Source: Chalara sp. BL73 (Eukaryota; Ascomycota; Leotiomycetes; Helotiales). Taken from it: 64,000 bases of DNA. Position 1 is the stretch's first letter; each line of letters opens with the position of its first letter. The DNA is taken from assembly GCA_918026815.1 (NCBI GenBank), contig CAKJVC010000012.1:1674001-1738000 (forward strand). Direction: 5' to 3'. This document shows positions 9,313 through 18,900 of the stretch, in pieces. The notes beneath the pieces are model-generated. The model had not been told where the DNA came from and made no database searches. It saw only the letters and a list, made by a program, of their open reading frames with translations. The position numbers and the translations under genes are program-made.

Positions 9313-10914
9313 GATTCGCTTACTGGCTGGAAAAGGAAGCCTTTTTCCTTCTGAATCTGATGTCGTGCTTACAGAACAAAAGATCCGCTAAATGGCATTT
9401 TTGTTAGCGAATATATTTCTGGCTTTGGTGTCACAAACTTACATAAAAAGATGCACCATCCGAAATCGGCGTCTGTTTGTTTGGCTAGAGGAAGTTCGAG
9501 GCTCAAACCGCCCGCTTTAATGAAGAGGGCTCGAAAGTCCACCGAAACACCGCTGGAAAGCTCAAGCTCTTCGAAGGGTAAGTACTTACATATTAGAAGT
9601 ACTCTTCGAGGTAATTTGTTGAGTCAACAGTTAAAGGGACCATCTCTTCCATACCCACACATGGACTTACAGGGTATATTGCTTTGGTAGTTTGAGGCTT
9701 TCCTTTCTCCGTTCGCCCCTCGAGAATGTTGTAATAGAGAGTCACGGAGCTTCCAGAGAGTATAGGATAAACGAGTGTCAATTGCTGAAAGTTGTAGAAC
9801 CTAATCTACAGAACGAATCTATCTACTTACAGAGCTGTGATACTCAGGCGTGAGTATCACATACGTAACATACGTAAGTAGATTCATCATCAAAAGCAAA
9901 AATACGTATGCATCTTGCGCAAGCATACCTACAACTTCCCTGATAGGCTAGGTATGATCCTTAGACCTAGCCTGTTTAACAGAGAAGCACATTCATCTCT
10001 GCCTCGCCAATCCGGCTGAAACACCATGCAAGCACCGCTCCTGGCAATTCGCGACAGGCCAAATGCGTACAAGAAGAGCAGCAAACCTCTCCCTTCATTC
10101 CCTCAGCCAAGCTCCATTTAATGCGCCTAAGCGCAAGTAGAAGGGTAGCTGTACCCATTGCCGCCAGGGTTAGCTACTCAGAGCGCAGACGGTAATTTCC
10201 AGATGGCGATGCTTGCGTGGTGTCAGGCAGCCTTGGAGGCCGACCTTAGTGTATATAGGTTTAGAAGCCTGCATAGTAGCGGGCTCCGTCGCCTAGCATT
10301 CACCTAGATCGGCGTCTAGCACGCCGTGTTTCAGCCGCTTTGAAGTTTAGTAAGTGAAGACTGTACTTGACTGGGCCCTTTAAGCGCCGGCACGGCCCGA
10401 CAAAACCGTGCCTGCATCTTCGGTGTGGCTTGTCACAGGCTCGGAGCCAAAACGTGGGCTGAACCCGGTGAGCTCAGCTACTCGCCCTGCTATATTGCGC
10501 TTTAAGATTAATGGAGCACTGAGGCTGGCATTATGGTAGCTGATTGCTAGATGCTCCTTAAGAACACAATTGAGCTGCCAGCCTTGCAGGCTTTGAGACG
10601 TTTCTTGAAACAGGTTAACCCAGCGCTGCGGGCTAGCTAGCTTGCTGTTGGGTCCAAATGGGCATTTTCAAAACTGCACTTTGCAAGCCTAGCTTTCCAG
10701 CCGCAAGTTTACTATTCTGACTACGTCGACCGAGGCTTGATCTGTACTTGCCATGAAAGGGGGGTAAGGGCTGACCGTAGGCTGTGGACGCAAGTAAGAT
10801 AAATTCAAAGGTATAAAGACTAAAATATATCCAACAATTTCTCAACACTTTTCACAACTTATTTTATCATACTTACAAACTTCATTCAGTACTGCCAAAT
10901 CAGCCCAAGCGAAG
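9313..10914. other. Non-coding or unrecognised stretch
   Basis: No convincing gene. A short plus-strand frame at 9451-9580 ends at a GTAAGT and might be an exon relic, but nothing identifies it. A compact palindrome lies at 9812-9896. The last few hundred bases are GC-richer and include the promoter and 5' UTR of the gene starting at 10915. Confidence 0.45.
9812..9896. repeat. Short palindromic repeat
   Basis: GTGATACTCA and TGAGTATCAC form a perfect 10-bp stem with a 4-base loop. An outer, imperfect pair GAATCTATCTACTTAC / GTAAGTAGATTC extends it. It could be a tiny foldback element or an RNA hairpin. Confidence 0.5.
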
Positions 10915-12789
10915 ATGCATTGGAAATTTCTGGTATTCCCATTCCTTATTGCTGCCGCGGTGGAAACATGGGACAAAGAAATCTGGGAGCAACGCCATCA
11001 GATCGGCGGCCCGCACGGCAGTCCTTTCACCATGGTTGCCCCATCTGGGGTTCTTGTTAAGAAGATTCGCGTACACAAGAACGCTCAGGACGAGGAGTAC
11101 TTACGGGGCATTAGGGTCTTCTTTTCAGATGGCTCAGAAGCTGCCACTGGAGCGGAAGTGGAGGAATACCAGGAGTTCGAATTCCAAAGCGGTGAGCGCA
11201 TTCTGACTGGGACGCTATGGGGCGACGGCCAGGGTACCCGTACAGGCCGAATTCGATTCAGCACAAATATGCATAACGACTTCGACTATGGACAGAATAC
11301 GGATGGCCAGGATGAGTTTCCTATGAGGACCGGCTCCGGGCTTCTTATCGGGTTTACTGGCAGATCGGGTCTCGACATCGACAACCTGTCGCCAGTGTTC
11401 ATTCGCCCTCTGAAAAGCAGTCATGTCGAGAACGTCACCTACCCTAATCTCGATGACAAGGGAGGACTAGAGCTGAAGTCGTTGAAGCAGGCTGATTTCG
11501 CGGCAACAGGAGATAAGCTCACCTTCAAATTCCAGAACAGTGAAGAAAGCGACTTTACGAGCTCTTGGAACTTCGAACTCTCGACAAGTCTTGGTATCGA
11601 GACGACCTTCTCGGCTGGAATACCAGGTATTGAGAGTATCGGCTTAACTGCGTCATGGTCACTCGATGCGAAGACCAATCGCGGTAGTTCGGAAACAACG
11701 AAATCAATACTAACCTTCTCCGTCGAGGGTGAGGTTAGCGGCGATGACACGAAGAGGTATGTACCAAACTCCCACATTCATCCCAGATCTTGAAATCCCG
11801 TCGAGTTCTCAAGAGCATTCTCGAGCTGACCCACCGCTCCTACACTTAGCTGCACCGCCGAATTCTGGAAGGGTGACATCACCACCGACTGGAACGGGAC
11901 TATGGTTATTACCACCGAGACAGACAAGGTCTATGCTTTCCCCGCCGGAGGGCGTTTGCATCGAGTAGATGCCTCGAAAGTCAACGCAAGCTGCCGACTG
12001 TTGTCAAGTGGGACGGTCACACCAACCCCTTCAACCGACAGGTCAAGTAGTGTTACAACCTCGTTAAGAGAAGCGACTAGCTTATCCACAACGTTGAAGA
12101 CAAGCAGTACTCCAGCAGTCTCATTGAGTCAAAGCGACTCAACGACCAGCGCCTCTTCAACCACAAGTAGTTCTTCAACAACAGTAGATTTGTCCTCCAT
12201 TACCATCTCGACTGGGGGCCCAGGCGAATCCAAGATAAGCACCATTAAGTCATCCGGAATTAAAACTTCCATCCCGGAGTCACCAGCTTCGTCGTCCACA
12301 CCTACTACCTTAGCCAGTCCCACCAACAGCGCCACGACCAGCACTAGTACGAGCTCTTCCGTCTTAGACACTCCGACAAGCGTGATCTCACCATCCAGGG
12401 AGCCAACAACTCTTACAACCCTCACAATACCGTTACCGACAAGCTCTCTAGTTTCAACAACCGACACAGCCTCGCTACCGACCTTGACCAGCAGAACAGC
12501 ACTGCCATCAACACTCTTATCCTCTACTTTTTCTTCAACTACCGTGCTCAGCACCGCAGCATCGTGCGCTAGTGCTGTCGCCGCGCCGACCCCTACCCAA
12601 CCGGGCGTGCCCTGCCAATGCACCCAGTTCTACAAGGTGCGCCAGGGCGACACCTGCGCCAGCGTTGCTGCGGGCGCTGGCCTCGGGCTGGACCAGTTCA
12701 ATGCGTTGAACCCAGAGGCTGGGGTGGATTGCCAGACGTTATTTCTTGACTACTATGTATGTGTCGGGGCCGCCGGATACTACTTTTAG
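10915..12789 (+). CDS. Secreted jacalin-like / aerolysin-like / LysM fusion protein
   Basis: Two exons, 10915-11756 and 11850-12789, with one intron (GTATGT...CACTTAG, 93 bp) that keeps the frame; 593 residues. Order: signal peptide (about 1-17); jacalin-like lectin domain (about 20-165; IGGPHGSPF start, GFTGRSGLDIDNL end); a region resembling the aerolysin-type beta-pore-forming fold (about 170-310, rich in Ser/Thr strands such as FSAGIPGIESIGLTASWS); a long Ser/Thr-rich, probably O-glycosylated linker (about 330-530); and a C-terminal LysM domain (QCTQFYKVRQGDTCASVA...DCQTLF..YYVCVG). Jacalin folds bind sugars and LysM binds chitin-type polymers, so a secreted, cell-wall- or glycan-directed protein is likely. 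The pore-forming assignment rests on pattern only. A defence or virulence role is inference. Confidence 0.82.
11757..11849 (+). other. Spliceosomal intron (93 bp)
   Basis: GTATGT donor and TTAG acceptor. Removal joins the jacalin/aerolysin-like exon to the Ser/Thr-LysM exon in frame. Without splicing the frame ends at a stop about 35 bp into the intron. Confidence 0.8.
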
Positions 12790-13422
12790 CGACGGTGCTA
12801 TGCGGCGGGGTAGGGATGGATGGAGGATGTTGTTGAAGTGAGCGCGAGCCCCAGGTGCGCGCGGCAGGACATTGTGATTGGTAGGAGAGGGCTTAAATAG
12901 AGCTTTCCATTTGTCAAACGGATAGATTGCAGGCGGTCTTATCACGGAATAGGTTGTAGAATAGGGCATGCGAATTTGATTGTAGGGCTTACAGAATCAA
13001 CTACTATCTAGAGCGAACAAAATAGGGGTCCTGGTGCCAAGAAATACTAAGCCAAATATGGCCAATAGGCTTGGCCGTTTGACGCCACTCCTTTTCAGAA
13101 ACGGTGACTCGACTTCCCTCCGGCTTGAACAGACATGCTTCGCGCCTCCGCTCACATCGGGGTACATGGGACCGTGCCAGAGCACCGGACCTTCATCTCG
13201 TGACATCGCGTGCAACTAATTTTGCTACATAAGAATTTTACAGTTCCAGAAAATTAATGTGTGTTGTTTACTTACGCTCGGAGGCTTCTTCGGGTGGTGA
13301 TGCGATGAGCGCTGCCACGCATGTGAGACATCGCTAATTCATTGGGTAATAAGAAATCTTGGACAGTGGAAACGCAATGATGGGTGTGATGTGTCTATAA
13401 AGGGGATATGGGGGAAATGGTA
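12790..13422. other. Non-coding stretch
   Basis: 3' region of the LysM fusion gene and sequence up to the Tc1/mariner insertion. No gene or repeat was recognised. Confidence 0.5.
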
Positions 13423-15000
13423 CTATCCTCCCCCCCTAAATAGAGGTTAAAGTATGGGTCGTATGGGTATTGCCAAGGAACAACGTACAAGGGCGTAATA
13501 GCCAATGGTTCAAGGGACGCTCAGTTTCACCGCTTTGTATTACTAATGTAAGAAAATGACAGATCTCCAACTATTCCCTAGTATTTTGTAGGGCCACCTC
13601 GGGCATCTATCACTGCCTGGCATCGCCTCCACCAAGAATCAAACAAATTCTCAATAAAGCTGTCTGGTACAGCATTCCAAGCTTCCGTAACGATTTCTCG
13701 TAATCGATCAAACTGAATTCTAGAAGCATCGTAATAAGCTTCATAGTAATTCTTTTGAATATATTGCTTCATCCAAGCCCATACATGCTCTATTAAGTTC
13801 AAGTCTGGAGAATAAGGTGGCCATTCAATCTTTGAAATATTACGTCGATATAGATTATAGATTGTTTCATGAGAACGATGACATGAAGCTCCATCTTGTT
13901 GCCATATTAACCGTACGCCATGTACTTTAGCATAGTCGAACCAGCGTTGTATAGGCTCCAAAATGTACTGATCGTACTTTGTACTATTCATATTGCCCCA
14001 TTCCTTTTCCCAAAACATTGCAGGACCTTTTTTGCCATCACAAATTGTGCCGTGGAACATCCAAGCCGGTTTCTTAGAATATTTGTGCTGTACACAGTCT
14101 TCGCTGTATCGATCAAGAAGCACATCTTTCGGATCTCCTCGTACAAAACAAGTCACGTACGACTGTGTAAAAGCTCCTCCTTGTGCCCAAACCTCGTCTG
14201 AAAATACCTGTCGACGTAGCCGTTCTCGAGACCAAGTCAGTCCTTCTCTTGCAAAGCGTAAACGTTGATCCATGTGTTCTGGTTTATCGGAAAATCCTTT
14301 GCGTTTTGCAATACGACGGCCATATCCTTCAGCTGCAAAAGCAGATCGAATAGCTTCTTCTTTGTATTCTTGCAATCCAAGTTCAGGTGCTAGAAAAGGT
14401 ATATGCCTATACGCAATATGTCGGTGTGCAGAGTCAGATAATAGCCATTGTACCATTTCTTTCCTTTTGTTTGCTTTGATCTTGATTTTCCGGCCACACT
14501 TGTTTTTGCGAGGAGTTTGTTGAGCTCTTGCAAGTTGTATCTGCTTGAACGTATAGCCATATCGACGATTAATCGTTTTCGGTGTAGCCCAGTCCAAATA
14601 AGCTCTGATTTTAATTCGATCAGTTCGAGTAGTGTCGATAGCTCTAATTAATCGACGAGGCGTACGAGGGCTTTCCGCAGGTGAAGCAGATCGAGAAGAA
14701 GATCGAGAAGAAGGAGGAGTACTATTAAGTATTGCTCGAAGGTCCATTGTACTACTAAACGTCAGTACAGCTTCAATAGAATCGAGATAGCTTCATGTTT
14801 GGAGCTCTGAAATGAAGTCAACAAACAACCAAACAACCAAAGAGCCAATAACCTTGGGCCATTCTGCCAGAGGCAGCATTACAGTATGCCCCATTGTACT
14901 AAGAAAATCGATGTTCTGACTGGCTATTACGCCCTTGTACGTTGTTCCTTGGCAATACCCATACGACCCATACTTTAACCTCTATTTAGGGGGAGGATAG
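13423..15000 (-). mobile_element. Intact Tc1/mariner transposon (1578 bp)
   Basis: Terminal inverted repeats of about 80 bp start CTATCCTCCCC at both ends and differ mainly in the length of the C run (7 versus 5). They are flanked by a TA target duplication (13421-13422 and 15001-15002). It carries one uninterrupted DDE transposase gene on the minus strand. All parts needed for mobility seem present. Confidence 0.95.
13578..14747 (-). CDS. Tc1/mariner DD34E transposase
   Basis: 389 residues from an ATG at 14747, no intron. The Ser/Pro-rich N-terminus is followed by helix-turn-helix-like DNA-binding regions (TINRRYGYTFKQI; KKNKCGRKI-type basic segment). The DDE catalytic domain has VFSDEVW (first D), WQQDGASCHRS (second D) and YSPDLNLIEHVW (E). 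There are 34 residues between the second D and the E, a DD34E signature. It binds the TIRs and moves the element by cut and paste into TA. No damage is visible, so it may be active. Confidence 0.95.
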   Translation of the reverse strand: MDLRAILNSTPPSSRSSSRSASPAESPRTPRRLIRAIDTTRTDRIKIRAYLDWATPKTINRRYGYTFKQIQLARAQQTPRKNKCGRKIKIKANKRKEMVQWLLSDSAHRHIAYRHIPFLAPELGLQEYKEEAIRSAFAAEGYGRRIAKRKGFSDKPEHMDQRLRFAREGLTWSRERLRRQVFSDEVWAQGGAFTQSYVTCFVRGDPKDVLLDRYSEDCVQHKYSKKPAWMFHGTICDGKKGPAMFWEKEWGNMNSTKYDQYILEPIQRWFDYAKVHGVRLIWQQDGASCHRSHETIYNLYRRNISKIEWPPYSPDLNLIEHVWAWMKQYIQKNYYEAYYDASRIQFDRLREIVTEAWNAVPDSFIENLFDSWWRRCQAVIDARGGPTKY

Positions 15001-15607
15001 TAAATGGTAAGAAGAATCAATCCGACATCCTGGGTTTGCGACCAGGGGGGCGGCTCCCTGAAGTGGCTCTAGAGTGGGGTCAATTCGTGTTCCGACACCA
15101 ACCGAGAGTCCCGGCGACGGGCTTTGTTATCATTTAACAATGTTGAACCATTTCTTGTAGAAGTTCTGTGCAGCCACGCAACTGCATCGTGATGAGAGAG
15201 GATCGCAGTTTGTATCACGATCACGATCCTATGAGCCTGATGGGGCGTAATATAGGTGCTTCAATACGAGAATACTAAACTAGGGAGGAAAGGTGTAGCT
15301 GATTGATTGATTGATCTGTTTTACGTCCTGGCGGGGGGTACGATGCAAGTGCTTTGCAAGTGCTACATGGCCCCCTGAGCTCCGAAACCGAAGAAAAGAC
15401 GCTGAAGGATGCGCCTCCAGTAGGGTATAGTCTTGCGACTTTAGGTATATACAGATGCTAGCGTTGTGCCCTAACTGCTAGCATAATAAGCAGTAAAATA
15501 GAAAATCTATGTAAATAACAAAAACGATCTAAAGCATCTCGTCGCTTTTCTCTTTTGCGCTGCTCTCCTACGCCCCTTGGCCTCAGCAACAGTCTATTAT
15601 ATGTGTG
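15001..15607. other. Unrecognised stretch with LTR-like traces
   Basis: 15250-15310 shares a block (GCTTCAATACGA.AATACTAAACTA) with the LTR-like element at 35044-35231, so an old relative may lie here. No gene was seen. Confidence 0.4.
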
Positions 15608-15866
15608 TGTAACAATCGGTATGCCCAAGGCGCGGCACGGGGTCATGATACAGAAGTAAAGGGTGATGATCAGGGTATGAGGGGTTTCAGACCCAATACG
15701 GGGGAGACTCGGAGTCGCCTATATAAATGCCTGTTCCTATTGTCTACAGTTGCTCCTCATGTTTTTATATCCTTAGTACTTTAGAACTATAAGGCAATCA
15801 CGATCAGCCTATTGTACGCACTCCCATATACCTCTATTCTAGCCTGTGATTCCTTGCGTCGTTACA
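15608..15866 (-). repeat. Solo LTR, family E (259 bp)
   Basis: TGTAACAATCGGTATGCCC...TTGCGTCGTTACA with a perfect 5-bp TSD GTGTG (15603-15607, 15867-15871). It is the reverse complement of the family copy at 30788-31047. Confidence 0.93.
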
Positions 15867-16190
15867 GTGTGGCTGTGTAATAAAAAAGGAAGTAAAATGC
15901 AGGAGCAGCTTAGTTTGAGCTGGGTAAGTATAGCGACGAGAGATTTTCGAAAAAACGAGTATCTTTTTACTATTGTATGAGTTTTTCGGCTCTTCCGGGA
16001 GTGTCAGGTAGTTTTGAAAGGTCTTGGAAAAAGTGTCGCGAAAATAGAGAGTTTGCTGATTTTCGACGTGCGACCCGGCAGAAAAAGAAGTGTATAAGGG
16101 TTTTTGGGCGGCCATATAGGCAGTTAAGTTCAAACGTGGAATGGTTAAACTGTTCGTAGTAAGCTAAAAAGTCTCCGTAGCTGCTACGAG
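15867..16190. other. Unrecognised stretch
   Basis: Short frames occur on both strands but none shows a domain. It may be a relic of an older element. Confidence 0.4.
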
Positions 16191-16605
16191 TGTAACAGCC
16201 AGGGCCGGTTGGAGACAGATATCATAACAGCTACAGCAGCCGCAGGCATTCAGCCACAGCAGCCACAGGCATTCAGCTACAGCAGCCACAGGCATACAGC
16301 TACAGCAGGCATACAGCTACAGCAGCTACAGCACAGTTGAAAGGATATAAGGAACAGCTAGAGCTTTCTGGAGGAAGGCAAGCTTGAGTTTTTCTGCTAG
16401 ACGGACAAGCATACTTTTGATATCAATACATCACTATTTCCCGCGCTGTGGACCTACAGATACAGAGGGCAACGGTGGTGCAATACGAGAATCTATAGCT
16501 GAGGAAGGAAGAAGGAGCTCGAGGAGAGCAGGCTATATATACACGAGGCGCTCGGCGAGCTCGCCTAATATGGGTCACGTGTGCTTTGGAGCACGCGACG
16601 TGACA
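16191..16605 (+). repeat. Chimeric solo LTR: family B head joined to family C tail
   Basis: Starts as family B (TGTAACAGCC, ACAGCTACAGC minisatellite, GGATATAAGGAACAGC). It switches near 16442 (after ATCACTATTTC) into family C (GCGCTGTGGACCTACAG...GCACGCGACGTGACA). Flanks ACGAG and GTATG do not match. It probably arose by deletion between two neighbouring LTRs. Confidence 0.8.
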
Positions 16606-16897
16606 GTATGCAACACCGGGTTCTTTAAGTAGACACTTTCTGAGGAAGCATGTAACCAAGTTGCAAAAAGGGATGCACATTGACTGTCAGATTTGCGACG
16701 TCAAGCTAGAAGACCGACCGTGATTATTGATTCATGCAGAGAGGTTTCATGGGACCGCCTCACGGGGTCCGGCTGAGAGATTGATCACCTAGATTTCAGA
16801 GCCATTTGATTGTTTTGGCGATCTTCGATTCCAGGGCGGAAAGAAAGGGGCGGCAAGGCGTGAATAAGAACTGGATTATGCTTGCAAGTGTCTCAAG
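16606..16897. other. Possible zinc-finger relic
   Basis: One plus frame shows DCQICDVKLEDRP, a stop, then LLIHAERFHG, a C2H2-like spacing. The match is short and broken, so this is only a hint. Confidence 0.25.
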
Positions 16898-17068
16898 TGT
16901 CACGACACGCGCTGTGGATCTACAGATACAGAGGGCAACGGTGGTATCATACGAGAATATCAAGCTGAGGAAGGAAAAGGGGCTCGAGGAGAGCAGGCTA
17001 TATGTACATGAGGGAGCCCTAGTGGCTCGGCAACAGGGCACGTGCCCGACCAGGGTCGGGACGTGACA
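16898..17068 (+). repeat. Solo LTR, family C (171 bp)
   Basis: TGTCACGACACGCGCTGTGG...CGGGACGTGACA with a perfect TSD TCAAG (16893-16897, 17069-17073). Confidence 0.93.
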
Positions 17069-17428
17069 TCAAGCTCTTTTTCTTTATCATTAATTTGTTC
17101 GGCGACATGTGAAGTTGGGTTGACATCTGCATCAAGGAAGTTCGCTGGCATGTTTGACTAGTCAGGGCAATGGGGCGCTATGACAGCGTAATCTGGTATC
17201 AAAGATGCTGATCTGATCTCGGGTTCTATGTGTTATATATAATTAGAGGGGGACATATAGAGGCACAAAATAGAATTTCGCAACCGCCTTGTCTGACGTA
17301 AAATATCATGTTGATAAAATGCACTGTAAATGAATCCCCCAGTTAAATTGATACTCCTGCCACTATAGAAACTTTGATGCTATCATTAGGCTATATAATG
17401 TGAGCCTATACGAGCCTGCTTTCACATT
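17069..17428. other. 3' flank of the NLR gene
   Basis: AT-rich sequence downstream of the receptor gene. Nothing was recognised in it. Confidence 0.45.
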
Positions 17429-17431
17429 CTA

Positions 17432-17635
17432 CTGCTTCTTGTTTCGGTTCACGCCCCCCAAAGCTGCAGGATTTTGACTACCTCTCGGCTGCGCTATCGC
17501 CAACCGTGTTCGGTCATTTTTGTCTTGAATATCTGGGTTGGTACCAGCATTTAAGAGCAGTTCAACAACTTTCTCCTGGCCATAATCTGCAGCGACCATC
17601 ATTGTTGTTAATGCTGAAATATTGCTCTACCACCT
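17432..17635 (-). pseudogene. Ankyrin-like C-terminal end of the NLR gene
   Basis: On the minus strand, ALTTMMVAADYGQEKVVELL and LNAGTNPDIQDKNDRTRLAI form a typical ankyrin repeat, ending at TAG 17429-17431. It is cut from the repeat array by the foldback element. Removing the element and one 9-bp TSD puts IIEKVVE next to the array end, as expected for a repeat unit. Confidence 0.65.
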
Positions 17636-17644
17636 TTTCTATAA

Positions 17645-18880
17645 CGGCAAATATCTCATATACCATACTTTTGTTGACGAATATCTCATATACCATACTT
17701 TTTTTGACGGATATCTCATATACCACTTTTATGGTATATGAGATATATGCCAACAAACGTGTGGTATATCAGCTATTCGTCAACACTCACTGTAAAGCCT
17801 ATAATACACGTTAGAACGACACACGCTATAGCAACATAAACTGTAACAATATACGCTGTAATAATATAATATACGCTGTAGCAATACAGAGTATATGAAT
17901 ACTATTGTTATAGCGTGTGTTGTATTACTACAGTGTGTATCGTTACAGCGTATGTCGCTACAGCGTGTGTCGCTACATGTTGGTTCCGTGGGATACCTAT
18001 CACGTAGCAAAAGGCGTAGTAGCTATTGGCTACGCTCTTGCTGGTGTGATTTTGGTTCCTTGATTGATTGTTCTACTAAGATTCTACTCTACGGCCATGG
18101 AAGTGTGCGTGTCAGAAATAGGGTCTATTGCACAGGGAATCAATTTGTCGGATCACTCTACCTGTGGCAACACCACGTCTTTACGTGGATTGCTTAGGTT
18201 GAATGTGATTGATTGTTGAAGGTTGAATGGAGGAATGAGGATATGCCCCTTCCTGGGTCATGTGACGGTGTCACATGACCTGTCCCCCATTCAATAGCTA
18301 ATCTACGTACAAACACAATTAGAGGATCTGCGAAGGTATCACGGTGATGGAATTTCGGGCTTGTTGGAGCGTTCAGTGGTGATGATATTATCTACAGCGA
18401 TGGGCCGTAAATGAGGGGAAGATATTTCTAGCTCCTTGGCCTACTTACGTAAGCCGATTCCTGACAACCGACACTACAGCGTGTGTCGCTACAACGTGTG
18501 TCGCTACAGCGTGTCGTAACATACGCTGTAGCAATACAACATATATTATAGCTACATAATACATATTGTAGCAATATAACGCATACGCAGTAATACACTT
18601 TATAGTAATACTATTGTTACAGTGTTCGCTGCAGCGCATGTTATATTGTCGCAGCGCGTGTCGTATTGCTGTAGCGTGTGTCGGTACAGCGCGACAAAAA
18701 ATAATCGTATATAAGATATATAAATGTTTCTTATATACCATTGTTTTGTCAGTAAGTATCTGAAATACCTCTGTTTTGCGCCAAGAGACAAAAGGTGGTA
18801 TATGAGATAATTATTCGTCAAAAAAAGTATGGTATATGAGAAATATGATCACTTTTTTGTGGTATATGAGATATTTGCCG
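17645..18880. mobile_element. Foldback / Mutator-like non-autonomous element (1236 bp incl. nested LTR)
   Basis: Ends are CGGCAAATATCTCATATACC and its reverse complement, flanked by a perfect 9-bp TSD TTTCTATAA (17636-17644, 18881-18889). A 9-bp TSD is the hallmark of Mutator-like elements. Each terminal arm carries about three tandem copies of a roughly 30-bp unit (ATATCTCATATACCATAC...TTGACG). Inner parts carry inverted CGCTACAGCGTGTGT-type repeats. No transposase gene. Without the LTR at 17978-18473 it is about 735 bp. Confidence 0.85.
17978..18473 (+). repeat. Solo LTR, copia-type family G (496 bp)
   Basis: TGTTGGTTCCGTGGG...CCTGACAACCGACA with a perfect TSD CTACA (17973-17977, 18474-18478). 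It is inserted near the middle of the foldback element, so it is younger than that element. Confidence 0.9.
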
Positions 18881-18900
18881 TTTCTATAATCACCACATCG

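Noticed and set aside
12129..12623. 164-codon minus-strand frame opposite the Ser/Thr-rich linker
   Set aside because: It is the antisense of low-complexity Ser/Thr coding sequence; the Val-rich translation has no domain.
11902..12789. LysM protein as a separate gene starting at 11902
   Set aside because: It lacks a signal peptide and joins the upstream exon in frame through a standard 93-bp intron.
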